A program made the position numbers and the translations under genes. Below, in pieces: positions 7,893-15,027 of a stretch of 64,000 bases of DNA. Origin of the DNA: Arthrobacter cavernae (GTDB lineage Bacteria; Actinomycetota; Actinomycetes; Actinomycetales; Micrococcaceae); the NCBI RefSeq assembly GCF_017368795.1, contig NZ_JAFNLL010000018.1:1-64000 (forward strand), read 5' to 3'. Positions within the stretch are counted from its first letter, which is position 1. Each line of letters begins with the position of its first letter. The notes beneath the pieces were generated by a model, which was not told the DNA's origin, made no database searches, and saw only the letters and a list, made by a program, of their open reading frames with translations.

Positions 7893-9284
7893 GTGAACCC
7901 CGTTTCAAGCGACACCATCACCCCAGTTCCGCACCACACCGGCAGCGCCGCCGGCATTGCGGGCCCCACAGAGGCGCCAAGCGAGGCAGCCCTTCAGGCG
8001 GCGAACCAGTCCCTGAATACCAAGGACATGCGGCGCATCCTGGCCTCCAGCTTCGTGGGCAGCGCCATTGAGTACTACGACTTCATGCTGTACGCCACGG
8101 CAGCGAGCCTGGTGTTCAACAAGGTCTTCTTCGCCAACCTTGGACCGGGCTTCGCGCTCTTCGCCTCCTTCGCCACCCTGGCCGTCGGTTATGTCGCGCG
8201 TCCGCTGGGCGGCATTGTCTTTGGCCATTTCGGTGACCGGCTGGGCCGGAAGAAGATGCTTGTCCTGTCCATGCTGATCATGGGCGTGGGCACCACGTTC
8301 ATCGGGCTGCTGCCTACCACTGCACAGATCGGCATCGCGGCTCCGGTGGCCCTGGTGGTTCTCCGTCTCGTCCAGGGGGTCGCCGTGGGCGGCGAATGGG
8401 GCGGCGCAGCGCTCATGGCAATCGAGCATGCGCCCATGAAGCATCGCGGCTTCGCAGCCGCTTTCGCCAACGCCGGCGGACCGGCCGGGGCAGTTCTTGG
8501 CGCCTTGGCTCTCTCGTTGTTCGCCGCCACGTCCGGCGAGGACTTCCTGGTGTGGGGCTGGCGCGTGCCGTTCCTGATCAGCGCGGTGCTGATCGCCGTC
8601 GGGCTCGTCATCAGGCTCAAGGTCTCGGAGACGCCCGCCTTCCAGAAACTGGAGGCCGCCGGCGAAAAGAAAAAGGTGCCGCTGGTGGACGTCCTGCGGA
8701 ACAACCCCCGCGCCGTCCTCCTGGGCTTGACAGCAACCACCGCCTTCTACGTTTGCCAGGCCATGACCACGGTGTGGGGCGTGTCCGTGGCCGTGGACAA
8801 CGGCGCCGACAAGAACGGTGTGTTAAACCTCAAGGCCGGGGCCGCCTTGTTGACCTTGGTGGTCTGCTTCTACTCGGCACGGTTGAGCGACCGGCTCGGC
8901 CGCAAGCCCGTACTGATCGCCGGCTCCCTCCTCGGCGCGGCGCTGGCCTACCCCATCCTGATGCTGATCAACAACGGCACGATCTGGGGCTTCGGCCTGG
9001 CGATTGTCCTCGGGAACGGGCTGGTTCAGGGGCTCATCTACGGACCGATTGCCGCATACGTGGCCGAACAGTTCCCTACGCGCAACCGCTACACCGGAGC
9101 CTCGCTGGCCTACCAGGGCGCCTCGATGCTGGGGGCCGGTTTCACGCCCATGATCGTGGCCGGGCTGAGCCTCGCCACCGGAGGAGGCATCTGGCTGATC
9201 GGCGTGTTCTGGATCGCCGTCATGCTCGCCGCCGTGGTGGCCGTCCGTGCAACCGCGGAAGGGACCCGGCGCGAACTGGACTGA
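7893..9284 (+). CDS. MHS-family (MFS) transporter
   Basis: A 463-residue, 12-helix metabolite:H+ symporter. Landmarks are SSFVGSAIEYYDFMLYATAAS in helix 1, GHFGDRLGRKKML, the VQGVAVGGEWGGA motif and SARLSDRLGRKPV. The start is a GTG at 7893 with AAAGGAGAGG about 6 nt upstream; the frame is open upstream only as a shadow of the hydrolase. It forms an operon with the preceding hydrolase. It is a paralogue of the transporter at 4361 with a separate regulator, so a different substrate is likely. Confidence 0.85.
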   Translation: MNPVSSDTITPVPHHTGSAAGIAGPTEAPSEAALQAANQSLNTKDMRRILASSFVGSAIEYYDFMLYATAASLVFNKVFFANLGPGFALFASFATLAVGYVARPLGGIVFGHFGDRLGRKKMLVLSMLIMGVGTTFIGLLPTTAQIGIAAPVALVVLRLVQGVAVGGEWGGAALMAIEHAPMKHRGFAAAFANAGGPAGAVLGALALSLFAATSGEDFLVWGWRVPFLISAVLIAVGLVIRLKVSETPAFQKLEAAGEKKKVPLVDVLRNNPRAVLLGLTATTAFYVCQAMTTVWGVSVAVDNGADKNGVLNLKAGAALLTLVVCFYSARLSDRLGRKPVLIAGSLLGAALAYPILMLINNGTIWGFGLAIVLGNGLVQGLIYGPIAAYVAEQFPTRNRYTGASLAYQGASMLGAGFTPMIVAGLSLATGGGIWLIGVFWIAVMLAAVVAVRATAEGTRRELD

Positions 9285-9307
9285 GCATCCGCCCCGCTGA
9301 CCATGCG

Positions 9308-9341
9308 AAGCCCGGCGTGTTTTCACGACACGCCGGGCTTT
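9308..9341 (+). terminator. Terminator after the MHS transporter
   Basis: AAGCCCGGCGTGT, a 7-nt loop and ACACGCCGGGCTT form a 13-bp perfect stem followed by TCG, 23 bp after the transporter stop. Confidence 0.7.
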
Positions 9342-9536
9342 CGTGCGTCCGGAGCCGGTGGCGGGGAAGGAACGACGGCGGGATCGGCACCGGCCGCCAT
9401 CCAGAACAGACTCCGAAACACGGCAACCCGCAGAACTAACCGGACTCTAACCGCAGCGAAATACCATGGCAACATTGCCGCGCCACACTGGAATGGCCGG
9501 CAAGTGCAGGCACCAGCTCCCGCTCAGGAGGTCACG

Positions 9537-9773
9537 ATGCTAAAGGAAGTCCACAGCCACCCAACACGTATCCGCGCCATTGCCCAGCTCCACCGGGGCG
9601 ACGAGATCGAGGCCCGCCTCTCCGTGGGACCCGCCTACGATGACGTGGTCATCCGCAAGGGCAGGGTCCAGGAGACGGCACCCGGAATCGGCGTCGTCTG
9701 GATCATGGACCACGCCTCGGGCATGCGCAAAGCCATCAATACCGACGAATGCAGCGTGTGGCGGGTCGCCTGA
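9537..9773 (+). CDS. Small hypothetical protein
   Basis: A 78-residue soluble protein (starts MLKEVHSHPTRIRAIAQLHRG, ends DECSVWRVA) with a strong AGGAGG at 9526-9531, 5 nt before the ATG. The central part, DIVIRKG-like beta segments with GVVWIMDHASGMRK, suggests a small beta-barrel fold, but I recognise no family. It stands alone between a terminator and a converging operon. The strong ribosome-binding site and balanced composition make it a real gene. Confidence 0.6.
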   Translation: MLKEVHSHPTRIRAIAQLHRGDEIEARLSVGPAYDDVVIRKGRVQETAPGIGVVWIMDHASGMRKAINTDECSVWRVA

Positions 9774-9799
9774 ATCCCGGCTTGACCCTCGACGCCCGC

Positions 9800-10087
9800 T
9801 CAGCCGCCGGCCACGGACTGGATGATCAACACCTCCTGGCCCGCCGCAACTTCCGTATCCAGACCCAACAGCTGCCGGACCTCGTCGCCGTTCACGTAAA
9901 TATTCACGTAGCGGCGGAGCGCACCGGTTTCATCCCGCAAGCGCCGGGCCAGCACCGGGTAATCCCCGGTCACCGAGTCCAGCAACCGTCCAATGGTCAC
10001 AGCCCCGTCGGCGGACGCAGTCAGATAGGACTGTCCGCCGACGAGAGGCTGCAGGACGCCCGGCAGAAGGACCGTGAAGTCAGCCAC
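9800..10087 (-). CDS. MoaD/ThiS-family ubiquitin-like protein
   Basis: A 95-residue beta-grasp protein ending in Gly-Gly (QSVAGG), the C-terminus that is adenylated and thiocarboxylated in sulfur-carrier proteins. Internal signatures are IGRLLDSVTGDYPVLARRLRDETGALRRYVNIYVNGDEV and a hydrophobic IIQSVAGG tail. The start is a GTG at 10087, 8 nt after the stop of the BNR-repeat gene, so the two are one transcription unit. No E1-like activating enzyme (MoeB/ThiF) and no molybdopterin or thiamine gene is nearby. A CysO-like sulfur-carrier role is possible. Confidence 0.8.
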   Translation of the reverse strand: MADFTVLLPGVLQPLVGGQSYLTASADGAVTIGRLLDSVTGDYPVLARRLRDETGALRRYVNIYVNGDEVRQLLGLDTEVAAGQEVLIIQSVAGG

Positions 10088-10095
10088 GACGGGCC

Positions 10096-11217
10096 CTATC
10101 CGGGCACCGGGGCGCTGACGGCAAAATCGCCGACGACAGCCGCCCGGACGCACAAGACGTCCGGCAGGTGTGAGGCCACTTCGGTGAACGTCTCGCCCTC
10201 GTCGGCACTGGCGTAGACGGTGCCGCCCCGGGTCCCGAAGTACACGCCGGCGGGTTCCGCTGCATCCACCGAGGCCGCATCGCGCAGCACGCTGTTGTAT
10301 TCGTGCTCCGGCAGGCCGGTGTCCAGCCGCTTCCAGGAGTTGCCGGCGTCGTCCGTCCGGTGCACGGCGAGCCGCCCGTCCGGCGGGATCCTCTCGCCGT
10401 CGGCCTTCAGTGGGACCACCCACGCGGTGCCGGCCCGCCGCGGGTGCGTGAGCATGACGAAGCCGAAGTCCGCCGGCAGCCCCTCGGCAATGGAGTCCCA
10501 GTTCTCGCCGTTGTCGTCCGTGCGGTACACGCCGTGGTGGTTCTGCGCGTAGAGACGGCCCCCGACGGCGGCATCCGCCGCGATCTTGTGGACGCACTGG
10601 CCGAACTCGGGATTGGGGTCGGGCATGAAGTAGGCCGAGATGCCCTTGTTGCGGGGCTCCCAGGAGGTGCCGCCGTCGAGCGATCTGTAGACGCCGCCCG
10701 TGCTCATGGCGACATGGACCTGCTCGCCGGAAGGGTCCAGCACGATCGAGTGGGCGGCCGCGCCGCCGTAACCGGCGCCCCACTCGCTGCGGTGCGGGTG
10801 GTCCCACAATCCTCGGTTCAGCTCGAAGTGCTCGCCGCCGTCGGTGGATTTCCACACTGAAATCGGCTCGCCTCCGGCCCAGACGACGCCGGGGCGGGAC
10901 TCGGCGTCGGGGTGGATCTGCCAGATGCGCTCCAGCGCGGCGTCGGTGCCCTCGGGAAACTTGATGGCGCCCTGTTCGGGCTCGGTCCAGGTGGCGCCCA
11001 GGTCATCGGAGTGGGCGACGGTGGGCCCCCAGTGTTCGGAGCGCACCCCTACCATGATCCTGGTCCGGCCGTCCCGCGTGTCGATTCCGATGCTGGGGAT
11101 TTCGCTCATCAGGAAGTGCGGGCCGGAGAGGGACCATTCTTTGCGGTCTGTGCTGCGTGCCAGCCACAGTCCTTTTTTGGTCCCGATCGCTAAGACATAA
11201 CTCTCTGCGGTAGCCAT
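10096..11217 (-). CDS. BNR/sialidase-like beta-propeller protein
   Basis: A 373-residue protein with repeated Asp-box motifs: SDDLGATW, STDGGEHF, SLDGGTSW, TDDNGENW, TDDAGNSW and SADEGETF. This is the pattern of sialidase/VPS10-like propellers. There is no signal peptide, so it is probably cytoplasmic and not a secreted sialidase. I start at MATAESYVLAIGTKKG because family members begin there; the frame is open 22 codons further. It is followed after 8 nt by the MoaD/ThiS-like gene. Biochemical role unknown. Confidence 0.75.
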   Translation of the reverse strand: MATAESYVLAIGTKKGLWLARSTDRKEWSLSGPHFLMSEIPSIGIDTRDGRTRIMVGVRSEHWGPTVAHSDDLGATWTEPEQGAIKFPEGTDAALERIWQIHPDAESRPGVVWAGGEPISVWKSTDGGEHFELNRGLWDHPHRSEWGAGYGGAAAHSIVLDPSGEQVHVAMSTGGVYRSLDGGTSWEPRNKGISAYFMPDPNPEFGQCVHKIAADAAVGGRLYAQNHHGVYRTDDNGENWDSIAEGLPADFGFVMLTHPRRAGTAWVVPLKADGERIPPDGRLAVHRTDDAGNSWKRLDTGLPEHEYNSVLRDAASVDAAEPAGVYFGTRGGTVYASADEGETFTEVASHLPDVLCVRAAVVGDFAVSAPVPG

Positions 11218-11313
11218 GAACCCCATGCAACCACGCACGCCCGGGAGCCGCAACGGTTTTGGGGCAAGGCCCGCCACCGGCACCTGCCGAGGCCGGGATA
11301 CCCGGTGTCGTTT

Positions 11314-12027
11314 TCAGAAGCCGTGTGCACAAATGTCAGGACTCATCTGCACAGGGCTTCCCGGTCCGTATGCGGAGTCGTCGTCGCTTCCGGCCCAGAC
11401 AAGACCGCCTCCAGGGCAGGGCATCACCTCGAACGCCAGCCCATCACGCTGGGCCCGCAGGTGGCGCCCGTCATCCTCGACCACTTCCCAGCCCGCCTCT
11501 GGGAGCGCTGCACGATAGTGCTGCAACACATCGACGTCTTCTGAAAGCACGAACTGGCGGAGACAGCCGCCGACACCACTTGTGCCGCCACCGCTGAAAT
11601 AGCCGATGTGCTCGATGGAATCGAACGCCCGCTGGGACTCACGCTCTGCAGTGGCCATGGGCTCACCCGAGCCCTCGATCACGCATTGCGGAGAGGAGCC
11701 GAACTGCATCTCAATCCGCTGCCCCAGTGCCAAGGGGGTGACAGCAAACATCCCGAGCAGCATGAGGACCGGGAGGGCCACGGCCGTCAGCCGCATCCAC
11801 AGTCGTGGCGAGAGCACCAAGCCGATCACGGCAACCACCGCGACCAGACCGAGCGCCAGTCCGGAGGGGCCGACCGTCAACCCCCAGGCGAGCCCCTCGA
11901 ACGCGGTACCGGTGACATCGCCGTACACTCTCATGAATCCGTGGTGAACCAGCACGGCCAGCACCGCCAGTGCTGCCTCAACGGCGAGCAGCACCGCAGC
12001 AGTGACGACTCGGCCTGTGACGGGCAT
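11314..12027 (-). CDS. Membrane protein of unknown function
   Basis: A 237-residue protein with three or four predicted helices in residues 5-105 and a soluble C-terminal domain (about 110-237). That domain resembles the conserved part of small lipoprotein-like membrane proteins, with a pattern such as VLQHYRAALPEAGWEV followed by a beta region. It begins 3 nt after the stop of the preceding 66-residue gene, so the two are translationally linked. No family recognised. Confidence 0.65.
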   Translation of the reverse strand: MPVTGRVVTAAVLLAVEAALAVLAVLVHHGFMRVYGDVTGTAFEGLAWGLTVGPSGLALGLVAVVAVIGLVLSPRLWMRLTAVALPVLMLLGMFAVTPLALGQRIEMQFGSSPQCVIEGSGEPMATAERESQRAFDSIEHIGYFSGGGTSGVGGCLRQFVLSEDVDVLQHYRAALPEAGWEVVEDDGRHLRAQRDGLAFEVMPCPGGGLVWAGSDDDSAYGPGSPVQMSPDICAHGF

Positions 12028-12030
12028 GGT

Positions 12031-12231
12031 TCAGTCCACGAACTCCGACTGCGTCTCGATGAAGTCCCAGTCGGCCTCCGTGAGGATGCCCGTGACGTCG
12101 TCGGGATGCGGCCCGCCGGCTTCGGCGATGTGCTGGATCACCTGCAGCGGCAGTTCCTTTGCCCGCAGGTTGTCCCGCAGCCATTCCTTGCTCTCGATGT
12201 TGATATCCAGCCACCACATGAAGATTTCCAT
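12031..12231 (-). CDS. Small hypothetical protein
   Basis: A 66-residue acidic soluble protein (MEIFMWWLDINIESKEWLRD...). GGAGAAGGGG lies about 8 nt before the ATG. It is the first gene of a two-gene unit with the membrane protein at 11314. The sequence LTEADWDFIETQSEFVD suggests an all-helical small protein. Function unknown. Confidence 0.6.
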   Translation of the reverse strand: MEIFMWWLDINIESKEWLRDNLRAKELPLQVIQHIAEAGGPHPDDVTGILTEADWDFIETQSEFVD

Positions 12232-12372
12232 GCCGGACCACCCCTTCTCCTCGGATTAAAGGTAGGCCCGCGCGCGGACGTCTACAAGGGCATGCGTCGG
12301 AGCCCAACGCGCTTTCCGCAGGAGCAGGTCCGCGGCCTGTTCAAGGACCCCCGGGCCGCGCCACAATGAAGT

Positions 12373-12867
12373 ATGTCTCCGGAAAGTTTCAGCGGCCCGG
12401 TTCCCTTGGTGGTGGGTGTCCTGCCCGGCCAGCACGTCGAGGTACTGAAGACCGCGCGCATCCTTGCTGAGGGGCTGGGAACGCCCATGGTCTGCGCCTA
12501 CGTGGACGAGGCCAGCTATCTGGTGGAATGGGATCCGTCCAGGGAAACCCACCGCATGTCCCTGCATCCCGAAAAGGCCGACGCCGATATTGAGGCTGTC
12601 CGCGACGAGCTGGCCGCGTTCATCAAGACCGCCCTGCTCGGGAGCCCCGCGGAGTGGACCGTGCGGCTCCTTGCCGGTGATCCAGCCCGCGCGCTCGGCC
12701 GGCTGGCCGCGGATGTCCATGCCTCCATGATCATCGTCGGCACGCCGGAGCCCGGGCTGGGGCACCGGATCTCCGAGGCGCTGAACGGTTCGGTGGCCTC
12801 CTGGCTGAGCCACCACCAGCACACGCCGGTGCTCATCGTGCCGCCGGCCAAACAGGGCAAGAGCTGA
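12373..12867 (+). CDS. Universal stress protein (UspA family)
   Basis: A 164-residue single-domain Usp. It has VVGVLPGQ in the first strand and the ATP-binding signature spread over IIVGTPEPGLGHRISEALNGSVASWLSHHQHTPVLIVPP, the usual G-x2-G-x9-G-S pattern slightly modified. It likely acts in the cytoplasm in stress survival. A CACAAT hexamer lies 5 nt before the ATG, so the transcript may be leaderless. Confidence 0.8.
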   Translation: MSPESFSGPVPLVVGVLPGQHVEVLKTARILAEGLGTPMVCAYVDEASYLVEWDPSRETHRMSLHPEKADADIEAVRDELAAFIKTALLGSPAEWTVRLLAGDPARALGRLAADVHASMIIVGTPEPGLGHRISEALNGSVASWLSHHQHTPVLIVPPAKQGKS

Positions 12868-13007
12868 GCGGGCCGAAGTTTATTCATGCCGGCGCAGCCG
12901 TGCCATCCTTGTTCCCACCAGCCGGCAAACCGGGCCTTGCACACGCCCCCGAAAAAGTAAAGTCAAAATACTTATTCGAGGTGCTGGCCAAGGTCCCGAT
13001 CGGCCCG

Positions 13008-13098
13008 TAGAGTATTTACAGCAGGCAAGCAAAGCACCTGCCCAAAGGCCGCTCTGGAGTGCATATCCCCCAATAATGCACTCCGGAGCTCTTTGTTT
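13008..13098 (+). ncRNA. Candidate small RNA with its own promoter and terminator
   Basis: Within the 255-bp gap 12868-13122, a TAGAGT -10 (13008-13013) is followed by a short GCAGG/CCTGC hairpin (13021-13041). A 14-bp terminator stem then follows: GCTCTGGAGTGCAT at 13051-13064 with ATGCACTCCGGAGC at 13076-13089, one G-U pair, loop ATCCCCCAATA, then TCTTTGTTT. The predicted RNA is about 78 nt. The C-run in the terminator loop recalls the actinobacterial 6C RNA, but the first loop is not C-rich, so I do not assign that family. It could instead be the terminator of the upstream stress gene. Confidence 0.4.
13051..13098 (+). terminator. Strong terminator hairpin
   Basis: A 14-bp stem with an 11-nt loop and a T-rich tail (CTTTGTTTAA), reading rightward. 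It ends either the candidate small RNA or the universal stress protein transcript. Confidence 0.7.
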
Positions 13099-13122
13099 AA
13101 GCGACAGCCTTGGGGGTACCGG

Positions 13123-13797
13123 CTACCCGGCCACAACCCAGATGGCCGCTGCCGCGACGGGGCCGAGGTCGGCGTCGTGATCGCTGCCCTGCCGCCGGAT
13201 GGTGGTGACGTCCGTGTAGGGCCGCCGCTCCCGGACCGTCAGCCGGACATCCGGCGCCAAACCCAGCTCGGTGAAGTAGCGCAGCATCTCCGGATCGTCG
13301 TCGGAAATGCGCGTGATGACCACCTCTGACTCCGGCCCGGCGTCGGAGAGCAGGATGCCCTGCGGGAGGTGCGGCTTGCCATCCGCCGAAGGGATCGGAT
13401 CGCCATGCGGATCACGCGTGGGATGGCCGAGATGGTCGTCAATCCTGGCGATCAGGAAATCCGAGACGGCGTGCTCCAGGATTTCCGCTTCGTCGTGCAC
13501 TTCGTCCCACCCGTAGCCAAGGACCTGCACCAGGAAAGTCTCCAGAAGACGGTGCCTGCGGACCATCGCCACGGCATGCTCGCGGCCCTCGGCCGTCAGT
13601 TCGATGCTGCCGTAGGGTGCGTGCGTGACCAGGCCCTGCTTGGCCAGCTTCTTGATGCCGTCTGACGCCGTGGAGGGCCGGACACCCAGCCGCTCCGCCA
13701 TCACACTCACCGTGATCGGCGTGGAAGACCACTCGGTGGCGTTCCAGATCAGCTTGAGGTAGTCCTGGGCAGCGTGGCTTAAATCCGAAACGGGCAT
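13123..13797 (-). CDS. DtxR/MntR-family metal-dependent repressor
   Basis: A 224-residue regulator. The winged helix is at about residues 5-65 (LSHAAQDYLKLIWNATEW...VMAERLGVRPSTASDGIKKLAKQGLV). A dimerisation and metal-binding domain follows (HRLLETFLVQVLGYGWDEVHDEAEILEHAVSD, with His, Glu and Asp ligands). A C-terminal FeoA/SH3-like domain covers about 150-224. I take the ATG at 13797; a TTG five codons upstream is also open. It is divergent from the multicopper oxidase-ZIP operon, and an inverted repeat of DtxR-box type lies between them. Manganese or iron is the likely co-repressor; which one cannot be read from sequence. Confidence 0.87.
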   Translation of the reverse strand: MPVSDLSHAAQDYLKLIWNATEWSSTPITVSVMAERLGVRPSTASDGIKKLAKQGLVTHAPYGSIELTAEGREHAVAMVRRHRLLETFLVQVLGYGWDEVHDEAEILEHAVSDFLIARIDDHLGHPTRDPHGDPIPSADGKPHLPQGILLSDAGPESEVVITRISDDDPEMLRYFTELGLAPDVRLTVRERRPYTDVTTIRRQGSDHDADLGPVAAAAIWVVAG

Positions 13798-13826
13798 ATC
13801 CGATGATATCAAGCGAAAGCGGAATG

Positions 13827-13854
13827 TTAGACTTGCCTAACAATTAAGTTAGGC
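13827..13854. promoter_or_regulatory. DtxR/MntR-type operator
   Basis: TTAGACTTGCCTAAC at 13827-13841 resembles the DtxR/IdeR box (TTAGGTTAGCCTAACC). It overlaps a perfect 7-bp inverted repeat GCCTAAC-AATTAA-GTTAGGC (13835-13854). It sits between the repressor start and the multicopper oxidase start, so it can control both directions. Confidence 0.65.
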
Positions 13855-13884
13855 CCAGTGAACAGTGTTGTTTCAGGAGGAGCC

Positions 13885-15027
13885 GTGGCCAAATTTCCTG
13901 TACAGGACGGGGCCGCACGGGCCGGATCGGCCCTGCCTGGATCCGCCCAGTCCGGATCGGTCCTGCCCAGCAGGCGCTCGATGATTTCGGGCGCCGCGGC
14001 ACTGGCCGCGCTCCCCGCCTTCACGGCCTTTCATGACCACAGCGGCGGCGGCACCCCACCGGCGTCGGGAGTTTCGCCGTCGGGCACACCGGCGTCGGGC
14101 ACCGCCCTGAGCAACCATGCTGGCCCGGGCAACCATGCCGGCCACGCGGGCTTCGCCGGCGGGTCGGTGCCGCCGGACCGCGCCGGCATCGACCCCACCG
14201 CGATCCTGCGGGACTTCGACCGCGGCAGGACCAGCACCCTGCCGGACGGGCGCACGCTGCGCGAGTGGGACATCGTCGCGGTGGACAAGGACTTTGAAAT
14301 CGCGCCCGGGATCACGTTCCCGGGCTGGACCTACAACGGCAGGATCCCGGGCCCCACGCTCTGGGCCCGCGAGGGCGACGCGCTGCGGATCCACTTCACC
14401 AACGCCGGAGCCCACCCGCACACCATGCACTTCCACGGCATCCACCGGGCCGAAATGGACGGCACGCCGGGGATCGGCGCCGGCTCGATCGCCCCGGGCC
14501 AGAGCTTCACTTACGAGTTCGACGCCACCCCGTTCGGCACGCACCTGTACCACTGCCACCAGTCACCGCTGGCGCCGCACATCGCCAAGGGCCTCTACGG
14601 CGGCTTCATCATCGAGCCACGCGAGGGGCGCCCTACGGCCGACGACGAGATGGTCATGGTGATGAACGGCTACAACACGGACGGCGGGGACGACAACGAG
14701 TTCTACTCCGTCAACGGCCTGCCGTTCCACTTCATGGACTTCCCCGTGCAGGTGAAGCAGAACGCCCTGGTGCGGATCCACCTCATCAACATCCTGGAAT
14801 ACGACCCCATCAATTCCTTCCATATCCACGGCAACTTCTTCTACTACTACCCCACCGGCACCATGCTCACGCCCAGCGAATACACGGACACCATCTCGCA
14901 GGTGCAGGGCCAGCGCGGCATCGTGGAAATCCGCTTCCCCTATCCGGGCAAGTACATGTTCCACGCCCACAAGACCGAGTTTGCGGAGCTCGGCTGGATG
15001 GGCTTCTTCGAGGTGGAGCCGGCATGA
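13885..15027 (+). CDS. Two-domain multicopper oxidase, secreted by Tat
   Basis: A 380-residue copper oxidase. The N-terminus has a twin-arginine signal (SRRSMISGAAALAALPAF), so it is exported folded. Copper ligands seen are H179/H182/H184 (HTMHFHG), H220 and H223-C224-H225 (HLYHCHQS) in domain 1, and H313/H315 (HIHG) and H360/H362 (HAHK) in domain 2. The type-1 Cys is present only in domain 1. A His-rich linker (NHAGPGNHAGHAGF) lies after the signal. The start is the GTG at 13885, with AGGAGG 4 nt upstream. Its stop overlaps the ZIP start (ATGA). Fe(II), Mn(II) or Cu(I) oxidation is plausible. Confidence 0.82.
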   Translation: MAKFPVQDGAARAGSALPGSAQSGSVLPSRRSMISGAAALAALPAFTAFHDHSGGGTPPASGVSPSGTPASGTALSNHAGPGNHAGHAGFAGGSVPPDRAGIDPTAILRDFDRGRTSTLPDGRTLREWDIVAVDKDFEIAPGITFPGWTYNGRIPGPTLWAREGDALRIHFTNAGAHPHTMHFHGIHRAEMDGTPGIGAGSIAPGQSFTYEFDATPFGTHLYHCHQSPLAPHIAKGLYGGFIIEPREGRPTADDEMVMVMNGYNTDGGDDNEFYSVNGLPFHFMDFPVQVKQNALVRIHLINILEYDPINSFHIHGNFFYYYPTGTMLTPSEYTDTISQVQGQRGIVEIRFPYPGKYMFHAHKTEFAELGWMGFFEVEPA

